From the NCBI GenBank assembly GCA_040902725.1, contig JBBDWU010000047.1:4795-68794 (forward strand): a stretch of DNA of 64,000 bases, given 5' to 3'. The notes beneath the pieces are model-generated. The model was not told the DNA's origin and did no database searches. It saw only the letters and a program-made list of their open reading frames with translations. The position numbers and the translations under genes are program-made. Shown here piece after piece: positions 33,612 to 41,924 of this stretch (position 1 is the stretch's first letter; each line of letters starts with the position of its first letter). Source of the stretch: JACVRU01 sp040902725. GTDB lineage: Bacteria; Actinomycetota; Thermoleophilia; Gaiellales; Gaiellaceae.

Positions 33612-35254
33612 TGGCGAGCGCACGGCCCACGAAGTACATCTTCGTCACGGGCGGCGTCGTCTCGGCGCTCGGCAAAGGGATCGTCGCCGCCTCGCTCGGC
33701 CGGCTGCTGACCGCCCGCGGCCTCACGGTCCAGGTGCAGAAGTTCGATCCGTACCTGAACGTCGACCCGGGGACGATGAGCCCCTTCCAGCACGGCGAGG
33801 TCTTCGTGACCGAGGACGGCGCCGAGACCGACCTCGACATCGGCCACTACGAGCGCTTCATCGACGCGAACCTCTCCCGGAACGCCAACCACACGGCGGG
33901 CGCGATCTGGTACACGGTGCTGCGCAAGGAGCGGAAGGGCGAGTACCTCGGTTCGACCGTCCAGGTCATCCCGCACATCACGAACGAGATCAAGGAGCGG
34001 ATCCGGCGGGTCGCCGTGGCCGCGCCCGCGGACGTCGTGATCAGCGAGATCGGCGGCACCGTCGGCGACATCGAGTCGCTGCCGTTCCTCGAGGCGATCC
34101 GGCAGTTCCGCCGGGAGGCCGGCGCCGAGAACGTCGTCTACCTCCACGTCACGCTCGTGCCGTTCGTCGATTCCGCCGGCGAGCTGAAGACGAAGCCCAC
34201 GCAGCACTCTGTCAACGAGCTGCGCCGCATCGGTATCCACCCGGACATCATCGTGGCGCGCTCCCGCGAGCCGCTCTCCGACGACATCCGCGAGAAGATC
34301 GCGCTCTTCGCCGACGTCGACCCGGGCGCCGTCGTCTCCAACCCCGACGCGAGCGACGTCTACCTCGTCCCGCGCGCCCTGCGGACGGAGGGCCTCGACG
34401 ACCTCGTGCTCGAGAAGCTCGGGATGACCGCGCCGGAGCCCGACCTGACCGACTGGGACGAGCTCGTCGAGCGGATCCGGCTGCGCGACGAGCGGGTCGA
34501 GATCGCGCTCGTCGGCAAGTACGTGAAGCTCCACGACGCCTACCTGTCGGTGCACGAGGCGCTGAAGCACGCGGGCCTCTTCCAAGGCTGCGAGGTGAAC
34601 GTCCGCTGGGTGGACGCCGAGCACATGTCCTACGAGGAGGCGGTCGCGAGCCTCGACGATGTCGACGGCGTGCTGGTGCCGGGCGGCTTCGGCTCGCGCG
34701 GCTGGGAGGGGAAGATCCTCGCCTGCCGCGTCGCGCGCGAGCGCGGGATCCCGTATCTCGGCATCTGCCTGGGCATGCACGTCGCCGTCTCCGAGTTCGC
34801 CCGCCACGTGGCCGGTCTCGAGGGCGCGAACTCGACCGAGATGGATCCCGAGACGCCGTACGCGGTGATCGACCTGCTCCCCGAGCAGAAGGCCGTGGAG
34901 GATCTCGGCGGCACGATGCGCCTCGGGGCGCAAGCCGTCGAGCTGGTCGACGGGACGCGCGCCCGCGAGCTCTACGGCGAGGCGATCGTCTACGAGCGCC
35001 ACCGCCATCGCTACGAGGTCAACAACCACTTCCGGCCGAAGCTCGTCGAGCTCGGGCTGACCGTCTCGGGGACGTTCCAGGAGGGCCGCCTCGTGGAGAT
35101 CGTCGAGCTGCCCGACCACCCGTGGTTCGTAGCGAGCCAGTTCCATCCCGAGTTCAAGTCGCGGCCGACCCGGCCGGCGCCGCTCTTCCGCGAGTTCGTG
35201 GGGGCGGCGCTGACGCGCGCGCGAACCCGTGCGGGTGTGGCTGTCGAGGCCTAG
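33611..35254 (+). CDS. pyrG: CTP synthase
   Basis: 547 aa from GTG 33611. It aminates UTP to CTP. The N-terminal ALase domain is conserved (KYIFVTGGVVSALGKGIVAASLGRLL, KFDPYLNVDPGTMSPFQHGE and DLDIGHYERF). The glutaminase domain has GGFGSRGWEGK, GICLGMHVA with the nucleophile Cys, and SQFHPEF. The stop TAG (35252-35254) falls within the CTAG used as target by the adjacent insertion sequence; the same CTAG would originally have been the stop of the PAS gene on the other strand too. Confidence 0.96.
   Translation: MASARPTKYIFVTGGVVSALGKGIVAASLGRLLTARGLTVQVQKFDPYLNVDPGTMSPFQHGEVFVTEDGAETDLDIGHYERFIDANLSRNANHTAGAIWYTVLRKERKGEYLGSTVQVIPHITNEIKERIRRVAVAAPADVVISEIGGTVGDIESLPFLEAIRQFRREAGAENVVYLHVTLVPFVDSAGELKTKPTQHSVNELRRIGIHPDIIVARSREPLSDDIREKIALFADVDPGAVVSNPDASDVYLVPRALRTEGLDDLVLEKLGMTAPEPDLTDWDELVERIRLRDERVEIALVGKYVKLHDAYLSVHEALKHAGLFQGCEVNVRWVDAEHMSYEEAVASLDDVDGVLVPGGFGSRGWEGKILACRVARERGIPYLGICLGMHVAVSEFARHVAGLEGANSTEMDPETPYAVIDLLPEQKAVEDLGGTMRLGAQAVELVDGTRARELYGEAIVYERHRHRYEVNNHFRPKLVELGLTVSGTFQEGRLVEIVELPDHPWFVASQFHPEFKSRPTRPAPLFREFVGAALTRARTRAGVAVEA
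35251..35254. repeat. left CTAG target-site duplication of the insertion sequence
   Basis: CTAG at 35251-35254 directly precedes the left inverted repeat and recurs right after the right inverted repeat (36410-36413). It also supplies the pyrG stop. Confidence 0.7.
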
Positions 35255-35312
35255 GCTGGTCTGTCTCCGAGTTCTCCCGACAGTTGGGAGGACGTCGATA
35301 GGTCTTTGACGC

Positions 35313-35340
35313 GACAGCGCCCGGCAAGCCGGGCGCTGTC
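35313..35340 (+). terminator. 13-bp hairpin at the left end inside the insertion sequence
   Basis: GACAGCGCCCGGC (35313-35325) and GCCGGGCGCTGTC (35328-35340) pair perfectly. It lies between the left repeat and the transposase start, so it can block read-through from pyrG into the transposase. The following bases (CGCTTTG) are only weakly T-rich. Confidence 0.55.
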
Positions 35341-35390
35341 CGCTTTGCGACTCAAGCTCGCTCCGACGCCAATCGAAAGGAGCGAGTCGC

Positions 35391-36373
35391 ATGTCGGAGG
35401 ATGACGTGCTGTTCGGCTACCGGCTACAGCTGGTCGCTCTGGCTGGGCGGATCGGGGTCGCTGCTGCCTGCCGTACTTTCGGTGTGCACCGGTCGACCTA
35501 CTACGCCTGGAAGCGCAAGATCGAGCGTGAGGGTCTGGGTGCGCTGCGGCCCGCGAGCGGCGGCGGCCGCGGATGCCGAATCAGCTTTCGCCGCTGGTTG
35601 AGCAGCGGATCGTCGCCTTCGCGCTCGGCCACCCAGGCCTGGGCCCACGCCGGGTCGCGGCCGAGCTCGGGCGCCCGCGCTGGGGCGGCTTGGTGGTCTC
35701 GGCGAACGGGGTCTGGCGCTGCCTGCGCCGGCACGGACTCAACACCCGCGCCAAGCGGCTCAGTCTCGTGGCCGGCTACGCCGCCCCTTACCAGCCGCCC
35801 CGATCCGCGCCGGTGGAGCAGCACGTGGAGGCGGAGCGGCCCGGCGAGCTGGTCGGCTTCGACTGCTTCTTCGTCGGCCGCCTGCACGGGACGCGCGGGA
35901 CCGCCTGGCAGCTGACCGCGATCGACGTCTGCTCCTCCTACGCTTGGGCCGAACTCGTCTCCTGCCCCCACGGACAGCCCAGCGCGGCCCAGACCTCGAA
36001 GCTCGCTCGACGCGTGGCGGCCGAGCTCCAAGCCGCCGGCTGGCGGCTGGAGCGAGCGCTTACCGACAACGGCAGCGAGTTTCGCGGCTCCTTCGAGCAG
36101 ACCATCCACCAGCTGGGCGCCCGCACAACACGGATCCGCGCCGGCCGCCCCCAGACCAACGGCGCAGTCGAGGCGCTGCACAAGACGATCCTCGACGAAT
36201 GCTGGCGGCCCTCCTTCGCCCGCTACCTCCAGGTCCGCTTCCAAGGCCTACGCCGCGACCTCGACGACTACCTCCGCTACTACAACCGCGAGCGCGCCCA
36301 CACAGGACGCCTCACCCGCGGCCGCATCCCCGCAGACATCGTCTACGGTGCCCGCAAGATGGAAGCGAGATGA
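35391..36373 (+). pseudogene. IS481-family transposase interrupted by a frameshift
   Basis: An SD-like AAAGGAG precedes ATG 35391. The first frame has the N-terminal helix-turn-helix (VAAACRTFGVHRSTYYAWK); near 35565-35573 the frame moves by -1 into MPNQLSPLVEQRIVAF. The second frame holds the rve catalytic core: FDCFFVG (first Asp), ALTDNGSEFRG (second Asp), TNGAVEALHKTILDE (Glu), ending RIPADIVYGARKMEAR. The site has no A/T slippery heptamer, so a one-base indel is more likely than programmed frameshifting. An internal ATG could make a protein lacking the DNA-binding part. Confidence 0.8.
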
Positions 36374-36409
36374 ACCGCACCTGTCGGCACATCTCGGAGG
36401 CTGTCCAGC

Positions 36410-36754
36410 CTAGGCCGGGAAAGCCACAGAGACGTAGAAGGTCATCTGCGCGGCGGTGGTGCGGGAGGCGCGGTAGTCGATCTCGAGCACGGAGCCGTCC
36501 TTGCGGAGCAGCTCGGCCCGGCCTGACGCGGAGCCGGCCGAGACCATCGCCGAGTAGTCGTCCTCGCCGTCGGGCGCGACATCGACGACGCGGAGGCCGA
36601 GCAGCTCCTCGCGCGTGTAGCCGAGCGCCTCGCAGGCCGCCTGGTTGACCGCGACGTAGCGCATCTCCTCGTCCGCCACGAACACCAGCGCCGGCCCCGG
36701 GTCGATAGCCTCACCCAGGAGACTGGCTTGTACGAGCGGCTGCGCGACGTTCAT
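36410..36754 (-). CDS. single-PAS-domain protein
   Basis: 114 aa. Almost the whole protein is one PAS domain: DPGPALVFVADEEMRYVAVN, ACEALGYTREELLGLRVVDVAP and the terminal strands DGSVLEIDYRAS and MTFYVSVAFP. PAS domains sense ligands, redox state or light, and pass the signal to a partner; no output domain is attached. The stop (36410-36412) lies in the right CTAG copy next to the insertion sequence and is preserved. It is divergent from the peptidase gene. Confidence 0.82.
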   Translation of the reverse strand: MNVAQPLVQASLLGEAIDPGPALVFVADEEMRYVAVNQAACEALGYTREELLGLRVVDVAPDGEDDYSAMVSAGSASGRAELLRKDGSVLEIDYRASRTTAAQMTFYVSVAFPA

Positions 36755-36793
36755 GAGATTCGACTAGAAACCTACCAGCTAGCCGGGGATAAA

Positions 36794-37903
36794 ATGGCAC
36801 AGGTTTCGGAAATTTTCACCGAGCTCGCGGCGCTGCCCACGCCGCCCGGCTCGGAGCGTGCCGCAGCCGACATCGTGGCCGCCTTTCTCCGCGACCTGGG
36901 CCTCTCTGTGGACGAGGACGGGGCAGGCCCCCGCATCGGTTCCGACACGGGCAATCTCTACTGCCGCCTGCCCGCGACGGCGGACACCGGCACGCCCCTC
37001 TTCTTCTGCGCCCACCTGGACACGGTCCCGCCCGAAGGGCCGATCAAGCCCGTCGTCGAGGACGGGATCGTCCGCAACGGCGCCGGCACGATCCTCGGAG
37101 CGGACAACAAGGCAGCCGTCGCCGTGATGCTCGAGGCTACCCGGCGGCTGCTCGCCGAGGGCCGGCCCCACGCGGGCGTCGAGCTGCTGTTCACGCCGAA
37201 GGAGGAGGTCGGGCTGCAGGGCGCCGCCGCCTTCGACCACACGCGGCTTGCGGCGCGCATCGGCTTCGTCTACGACCAGGCGGCACCGATCGGGGACGTC
37301 GTCCTGGGCGCACCGACGGGCCGGACGCTGTCCGTCCGCTTCCACGGCCGCGCCGCCCACGCGGGCATGTACCCCGAGGAGGGGCGCTCGGCGATCGCCG
37401 CGGCCGGGCGGGCGATCGCGGACATGCGGCTCGGGCGAATCGACGAGGAGACGAGCGCGAACGTCGGGCTGATCGAAGGCGGCACCGCCCGCAACATCGT
37501 CCCCGAGTGGTGCAGCATCGAGGCGGAGGCCCGGTCGCACGACGAGCGGAAGGTCGACGAGCTCGTCCAGGAGCTCCTCGAGGCCTGCACGTTCGCGGCC
37601 GCGGTCGGCGACTGCGAGGTCGAGGCGACCGTCGGCGAGACCTACAAGGGCTACCGCTTCCGGCCTGGCGACGCCCCCGTGCTCCTGGCCGCCACGGCGC
37701 TCGAGCGCAGCGGCTTCCGTCCCCGCTACGGGCTCAGCGGCGGCGGCGCGGACGCGAACGTCTTCAACGCGCGCGGCCTCCAGTGCCTCAACCTGGCCAA
37801 CGGAATGATCGACATCCACACGCCCGAGGAGCGGATCGCGGTCGACGACCTGGAGCGGATGGTCGACGTGACGCTCGCCCTCGTCGATGCCGCTCTCGCT
37901 TAG
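36794..37903 (+). CDS. M20-family peptidase, PepT-like
   Basis: 369 aa from ATG 36794 (MAQVSEIFTELAALPTPPGSE). It is a zinc-dependent di-/tripeptidase-type enzyme. Metal-ligand regions: FFCAHLDTVP (His, Asp), GAGTILGADNKAAVAVML, FTPKEEVGLQGAAAFD (Glu-Glu) and, at the end, NLANGMIDIHTPEERIAVDDLERM (final His). The lid domain lies about 180-290. PepT-like architecture is complete. A reading from 36728 would add a Tyr/Arg-rich start that does not resemble the family. The gene overlaps the DUF3866 gene by 17 nt. Confidence 0.87.
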   Translation: MAQVSEIFTELAALPTPPGSERAAADIVAAFLRDLGLSVDEDGAGPRIGSDTGNLYCRLPATADTGTPLFFCAHLDTVPPEGPIKPVVEDGIVRNGAGTILGADNKAAVAVMLEATRRLLAEGRPHAGVELLFTPKEEVGLQGAAAFDHTRLAARIGFVYDQAAPIGDVVLGAPTGRTLSVRFHGRAAHAGMYPEEGRSAIAAAGRAIADMRLGRIDEETSANVGLIEGGTARNIVPEWCSIEAEARSHDERKVDELVQELLEACTFAAAVGDCEVEATVGETYKGYRFRPGDAPVLLAATALERSGFRPRYGLSGGGADANVFNARGLQCLNLANGMIDIHTPEERIAVDDLERMVDVTLALVDAALA

Positions 37904-38825
37904 CCGCGGCACCGTCACGGCGGTGCTCGAGCGCCATGAGGGGCTCGTCCGGCTGGAGGTGGACGGTGTCCCGTGCGTCGCGTACCCGGGCCTCACAGGC
38001 CCCGTCGAGCCCGGCGACGAGGTGCTCGTCAACGTCCAGGCGCGAGCCCTCGAGCTCGGCTCGGGCGGCTTCGACGTCCTCTACGCGAACCTGACCCGCG
38101 GCCTGGGGCTGGCGGCCGAGCCCGGCGCCCACGTGATGAAGCTGCCGTATACGCCGCTGCAGGCGGCCGTGCGTCACGGTGAGGAGGACGGGGCGCTGGC
38201 CGACTCGCTCGCCGGGCTGCCGGTGGTGTGCTGCTCGCTGCACAGCCAGGTCGCACCGGTATGCGCAGCGCTCGCCGGCCGGCGGGTCGCGTACGTCCAG
38301 CTCCCCGGCGGGGCGCTTCCGGTCGCGCTCTCCGACGCGCTGCGCGAGCTGCGGGCGCGCGGGCTCGTGGAGACGACCGTGGCCGCGGACGCGTGCATCG
38401 CGGCCGACGTCCACTGCGTCAACGTCTACTCGGCCCTCGCCTGGTGCGCGGCGGCGGGGATGGAGGCGGTCGTCTGCTCGGTCGGCCCCGGGATCATCGG
38501 CACCGGCACCGCTCTCGGCCACGGAGCGGTGGCGGCGGCGATCGCCGTCAATGCTGCGCACGCGCTCGGCGGCCGGCCGGTGCTGGCGCCGCGCGTCTCC
38601 GAAGCCGACCCGCGCGAACGGCACCAGGGCCTCTCGCACCACACACGCGCCGTGCTCGACCTCTGCCTCGTAGCGCCCGCCGTCCCCGAGGACCTCGCGC
38701 CCGAGGGCTGGCGCGAGGCCTGCGAAGGGCTCACGCTCTCGCACATGGGCCGCGGGCCCGACGAGGACCCGTCGTTCTTCGCCGCCGCCTACGCGGCCGG
38801 CCTCGCCGCGAGCGGTCCGGGGTAG
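37887..38825 (+). CDS. DUF3866 family protein
   Basis: 312 aa. Many Thermoleophilia and other Gram-positives carry this uncharacterised family. Recognisable blocks: GTVTAVLERHEGLVRLEVDG, an N-terminal small barrel; YANLTRGLGLAAEPGAHVMKLPYTPLQ; LHSQVAPVCAAL; VGPGIIGTGTALGHGAVAAA; and RERHQGLSHHTRAVLDL with paired His. No cofactor or catalytic site is known. It is coupled to the peptidase gene upstream (17-nt overlap) and lies just before ald. Confidence 0.82.
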   Translation: MPLSLSRGTVTAVLERHEGLVRLEVDGVPCVAYPGLTGPVEPGDEVLVNVQARALELGSGGFDVLYANLTRGLGLAAEPGAHVMKLPYTPLQAAVRHGEEDGALADSLAGLPVVCCSLHSQVAPVCAALAGRRVAYVQLPGGALPVALSDALRELRARGLVETTVAADACIAADVHCVNVYSALAWCAAAGMEAVVCSVGPGIIGTGTALGHGAVAAAIAVNAAHALGGRPVLAPRVSEADPRERHQGLSHHTRAVLDLCLVAPAVPEDLAPEGWREACEGLTLSHMGRGPDEDPSFFAAAYAAGLAASGPG

Positions 38826-38836
38826 GCTTCCCGCCC

Positions 38837-39940
38837 GTGCGAGTCGGCGTCGCCAAAGAGATCAAGCAGGACGAGTACCGGGTCGCGCTGACCCCGGCGG
38901 GGGCGCTCGAGCTGGTCGGCCGCGGGCACGACGTGCTCATCGAGGCCGGCGCGGGCGACGGCAGCTCGTTCCCCGACCCGGCCTACGAGGCGGTGGGCGC
39001 CCAGATCGTCGGGCTCGACGACGTCTGGGAGCGGTCGGAGCTGCTGCTGAAGGTGAAGGAACCGATCGAGGTGGAGTACCGCCGGCTGCGGGAAGGGCTC
39101 GTGCTCTTCACGTACCTTCATCTCGCCGCCGACGAGCCGCTGACCCGCGCGCTGGTCGAGAGCGGCATCACCGCGGTCGCCTACGAGACCGTGGAGACCG
39201 ACGACCGGCGGCTGCCGTTGCTGGCGCCGATGAGCGAGGTCGCCGGCCGCCTGGCGGCGCAGGCGGGCGCCTACTTCCTCGAGAAGCCGCTCGGCGGCCG
39301 CGGGCTGCTGCTCGGCGGCGTCCCGGGCGTCGCGCCCGGTCGCGTCGTCGTGATCGGCGGCGGCATCGTCGGCTACAACGCGGCTGTGATCGCGCTCGGC
39401 CTGGGGGCGCAGGTCACGATCCTCGAGCGGTCGATCGACCGCATGCGCCACCTCGAGGAGGTGCTCTCGGGGCGCGTCTCGCTGCTGATGTCGTCCACCC
39501 TCCAGATCGAGCACTCCGTGGCCGAAGCGGATGTCGTGATCGGCGCCGTCCTGATCCCCGGAGCACTCGCGCCGAAGCTCCTCACGCGGGACATGATCAG
39601 GGCGATGAAGCAGGGCGCCGTGCTCTGCGACGTGGCGATAGACCAGGGCGGCGTCGCCGAGACCTCGCGGCCGACGACGCACACCGATCCGGTCTACTTC
39701 GTGGACGGCGTTACCCACTACTGCGTCGCGAACATGCCCGGCGCGGTGCCGATCACGTCCACGAAAGCACTGACGAACGCGACGCTGCCCTACGTGGAGG
39801 CGATAGCGCAGCACGGGCTCGCCGAAGCGGTCACGCGCGACCCTTCCCTGGCGCGCGGCGTCAACGTCGCCGGCGGCCGGATCGCTTACGAGGCCGTGGC
39901 CGAGGCGCACGACCTCGATTTCGCGCCGCTACCTGCCTAG
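38837..39940 (+). CDS. ald: alanine dehydrogenase
   Basis: 367 aa from GTG 38837. It interconverts L-alanine and pyruvate with NAD. N-terminal VGVAKEIKQDEYRVALTPAGA and KVKEP (substrate Lys), PLLAPMSEVAGRLAAQAGA, NAD loop VVVIGGGIVGYNAAVIALGLG (about 170-190) and YCVANMPGAVPITSTKALTNATLPY mark the family. A TAGGCT hexamer lies 8 nt before the GTG. The end overlaps a short minus-strand gene by 12 bp. Confidence 0.94.
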   Translation: MRVGVAKEIKQDEYRVALTPAGALELVGRGHDVLIEAGAGDGSSFPDPAYEAVGAQIVGLDDVWERSELLLKVKEPIEVEYRRLREGLVLFTYLHLAADEPLTRALVESGITAVAYETVETDDRRLPLLAPMSEVAGRLAAQAGAYFLEKPLGGRGLLLGGVPGVAPGRVVVIGGGIVGYNAAVIALGLGAQVTILERSIDRMRHLEEVLSGRVSLLMSSTLQIEHSVAEADVVIGAVLIPGALAPKLLTRDMIRAMKQGAVLCDVAIDQGGVAETSRPTTHTDPVYFVDGVTHYCVANMPGAVPITSTKALTNATLPYVEAIAQHGLAEAVTRDPSLARGVNVAGGRIAYEAVAEAHDLDFAPLPA

Positions 39941-40054
39941 CCTGCGGCGGATCCGCGCGTCGAGCTGGACGACGCCGAAGGTCACGCCCGCGGCGAGCGC
40001 GAGCATGCAGATGATGAAGCCGGCGATACCCAGGAGGCCGATGGCCGTGTCCAC
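39929..40054 (-). CDS. 41-aa single-helix membrane protein
   Basis: GTG at 40054 opens a 41-aa frame: VDTAIGLLGIAGFIICMLAL (a transmembrane helix of about 20 residues), then AAGVTFGVVQLDARIRRRLGR. The hydrophobic segment followed by a basic end is a typical small membrane protein and GC3 is high. It lies in the gap between ald and deoB on the opposite strand, with no obvious family. Moderate confidence because of the small size. Confidence 0.5.
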   Translation of the reverse strand: MDTAIGLLGIAGFIICMLALAAGVTFGVVQLDARIRRRLGR

Positions 40055-40062
40055 GACCGGCC

Positions 40063-40068
40063 TAGAAT
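40063..40068 (+). promoter_or_regulatory. -10 hexamer TAGAAT of deoB
   Basis: TAGAAT ends exactly 6 nt before the deoB ATG, predicting a leaderless transcript. Confidence 0.5.
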
Positions 40069-40074
40069 AGCCCC

Positions 40075-41244
40075 ATGCCGCGCGCCTGCGTCATCGTGCT
40101 CGACGCGGTCGGCGCCGGCGCCCTGCCAGACGCCGACCAGTACGGAGACGAGGGCTCTGACACGCTCGGCAACGTCGCCAGGGCCGTCGGCGGCCTCGAT
40201 CTCCCGAACCTGGAGGCCCTCGGGCTCGGCAACGTGGAGCCGCTCGAGGGCTGCCCCCCGCAGCCTGGAGCGCCGGCGATCGCCGGCCGGCTGCTGGAGC
40301 GGTCGAAGGGCAAGGACACGACGACCGGCCACTGGGAGCTGATGGGAGTGGTGACCCCGCAGGCGCTGCCGACGTACCCCCACGGCTTCCCGCACGACGT
40401 GATCGACCCGTTCATGCACCGCACCGGGCGCGGTGTGATCGGCAACAAGGCCGCTTCGGGGACGGAGATCATCCAGGAGCTCGGCGAGGAGCACCAGCGC
40501 ACCGGGAAGTGGATCGTCTACACCTCCGCGGACTCGGTCTTCCAGGTCGCCGCGCACGAGGAGACGGTCCCGCTCGAGGAGCTCTACGAAGGCTGTCGGG
40601 TCGCCCGCGAGGAAGTCCTCGTCGGCAAGCACGCCGTCGGGCGCGTGATCGCGCGCCCCTTCCTGGGCGGGCCGGAGAATTACGCACGCACGGAGAACCG
40701 CCGGGACTTCTCGCTCCAGCCCCGCCGGCCGAACTTCCTCACGCTCGTGCGCGAGGCGGGCGGGAAGGTGTACGGCGTCGGCAAGATCGGCGACATCTTC
40801 GCCGGCTCCGACATCGACGAGGATCACCACACCAAGTCGAACGTCGAGGGGATCACGGAGACCGAGCGACTGCTGCGCGAGGCCGACGACGGAGCCCTCA
40901 TCTTCGTGAACCTCGTCGAGACGGACATGCTCTGGGGTCACCGCAACGACCCCGAGAACTTCCACCGCTGCCTCCAGGACTTCGACCGGCGCCTGCCCGA
41001 CCTGCTCGACGCGCTGAAGCCCGGCGACCTGTTCCTGCTCGTGTCCGACCACGGTTGCGACCCGACCACGCCTTCGACGGACCACTCCCGCGAGTACGCG
41101 CTGCTGCTCGCCTACGTGGAGGGGCGTAATGCGAACGGCCAGATCCACGAAGGGGAGTTCGCGGACGTCGGCGCCACGGTCAACGCCTGGCTCGGCGGGA
41201 AGACGGCCCGTGGGCTCCCCGGCCAGCAGATCGTGACGCCGTGA
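40075..41244 (+). CDS. deoB: phosphopentomutase
   Basis: 389 aa. It interconverts (deoxy)ribose 1- and 5-phosphates. The alkaline-phosphatase-type fold is clear: VIVLDAVGAGALPDADQYGDEGSDTLGN at the start, GKDTTTGHWELMG with the active-site Thr, YTSADSVFQVAAHEE, VGKIGDIFAG, and LLVSDHGCDPTTPSTDHSRE with metal-binding Asp and His. It opens a short series with a methyltransferase and a pyrimidine-nucleoside phosphorylase, so it likely serves nucleoside salvage. Confidence 0.95.
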   Translation: MPRACVIVLDAVGAGALPDADQYGDEGSDTLGNVARAVGGLDLPNLEALGLGNVEPLEGCPPQPGAPAIAGRLLERSKGKDTTTGHWELMGVVTPQALPTYPHGFPHDVIDPFMHRTGRGVIGNKAASGTEIIQELGEEHQRTGKWIVYTSADSVFQVAAHEETVPLEELYEGCRVAREEVLVGKHAVGRVIARPFLGGPENYARTENRRDFSLQPRRPNFLTLVREAGGKVYGVGKIGDIFAGSDIDEDHHTKSNVEGITETERLLREADDGALIFVNLVETDMLWGHRNDPENFHRCLQDFDRRLPDLLDALKPGDLFLLVSDHGCDPTTPSTDHSREYALLLAYVEGRNANGQIHEGEFADVGATVNAWLGGKTARGLPGQQIVTP

Positions 41245-41924
41245 AGCGGGCGGACGACCCGGCCCTCGTCGCCTCGCAGTACGCCACGGAGGACCGGCTC
41301 CAGGCGCGACGGTCGGTTTACCAGCACGTCGAAGGGCCCGACGCGCGGGAGGTGGCGTTCGCCGCGATCGCCGAGGGCGAGCCGCGCCGCGTGCTCGAGG
41401 TCGGCGGCGGTCCGGGCGAGCTGTCGGCGCGGATGATCGAGGAGTTGGGCACCGAGGTCGTGATGCTCGACGTGTCCGAGCGGATGGTCGAGCTCGCCCG
41501 CGCCAAGGGCGTGGACGCGCGCGTCGGCGACGTCCAGGACCTCCCGTTCCCCGACGACTCGTTCGACTGCGCTGTCGCGGCCTGGATGCTCTACCACGTT
41601 CCCGACCTAGACCGAGGTCTGTCGGAGCTCGCGCGGGTTGCTCCGCGCCTCGTGGCGGTCACGAACGGCATCGACCACATGCGGGAGCTGAAGGAGCTCG
41701 CCGGCGACCGCGCCTGGGAGCCTCGCTTCCGCCGCGAAGAGGCGGAGGCGATCCTGCTGCGCCACTACTCCCGGGTGGAGCGCCGCGACGTCGACGGCTG
41801 GGTGACGATGGACGCCCAGGCCGCCCGCGCCTTCATCGAGTCGCTCGGCGACGGGATCCGCGCAGAGGTCGAGGGCCCGGTGCGAGCCCGGACCGCGCCC
41901 GGCATCTTCGTCGCGCGGCGATGA
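41241..41924 (+). CDS. class I SAM-dependent methyltransferase
   Basis: 227 aa, GTG start overlapping the deoB stop. The Rossmann methyltransferase core is plain: VLEVGGGPGELSARMIEE (motif I, about 50-67), VVMLDVSERMVELARAKG, and VQDLPFPDDSFDCAVAAWMLYH. The substrate cannot be inferred. It is wedged between the two nucleoside-salvage genes with ATGA/GTGA overlaps on both sides. Confidence 0.8.
   Translation: MKRADDPALVASQYATEDRLQARRSVYQHVEGPDAREVAFAAIAEGEPRRVLEVGGGPGELSARMIEELGTEVVMLDVSERMVELARAKGVDARVGDVQDLPFPDDSFDCAVAAWMLYHVPDLDRGLSELARVAPRLVAVTNGIDHMRELKELAGDRAWEPRFRREEAEAILLRHYSRVERRDVDGWVTMDAQAARAFIESLGDGIRAEVEGPVRARTAPGIFVARR

Larger units (their letters stand above)
35255..36409 (+). 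mobile_element. IS481-type insertion sequence, 1155 bp
   Basis: Ends are imperfect inverted repeats of about 32 bp: the left begins GCTGGTCTGTCTCCGAG and the right, read inward, GCTGGACAGCCTCCGAG (about 25 of 32 matching), both reaching CCGACAG. CTAG flanks both sides. One DDE transposase gene lies inside, reading left to right, now split by a frameshift. A very strong hairpin (35313-35340) stands between the left end and the transposase start. The insertion sits between convergent pyrG and the PAS gene and damages neither. Confidence 0.85.
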
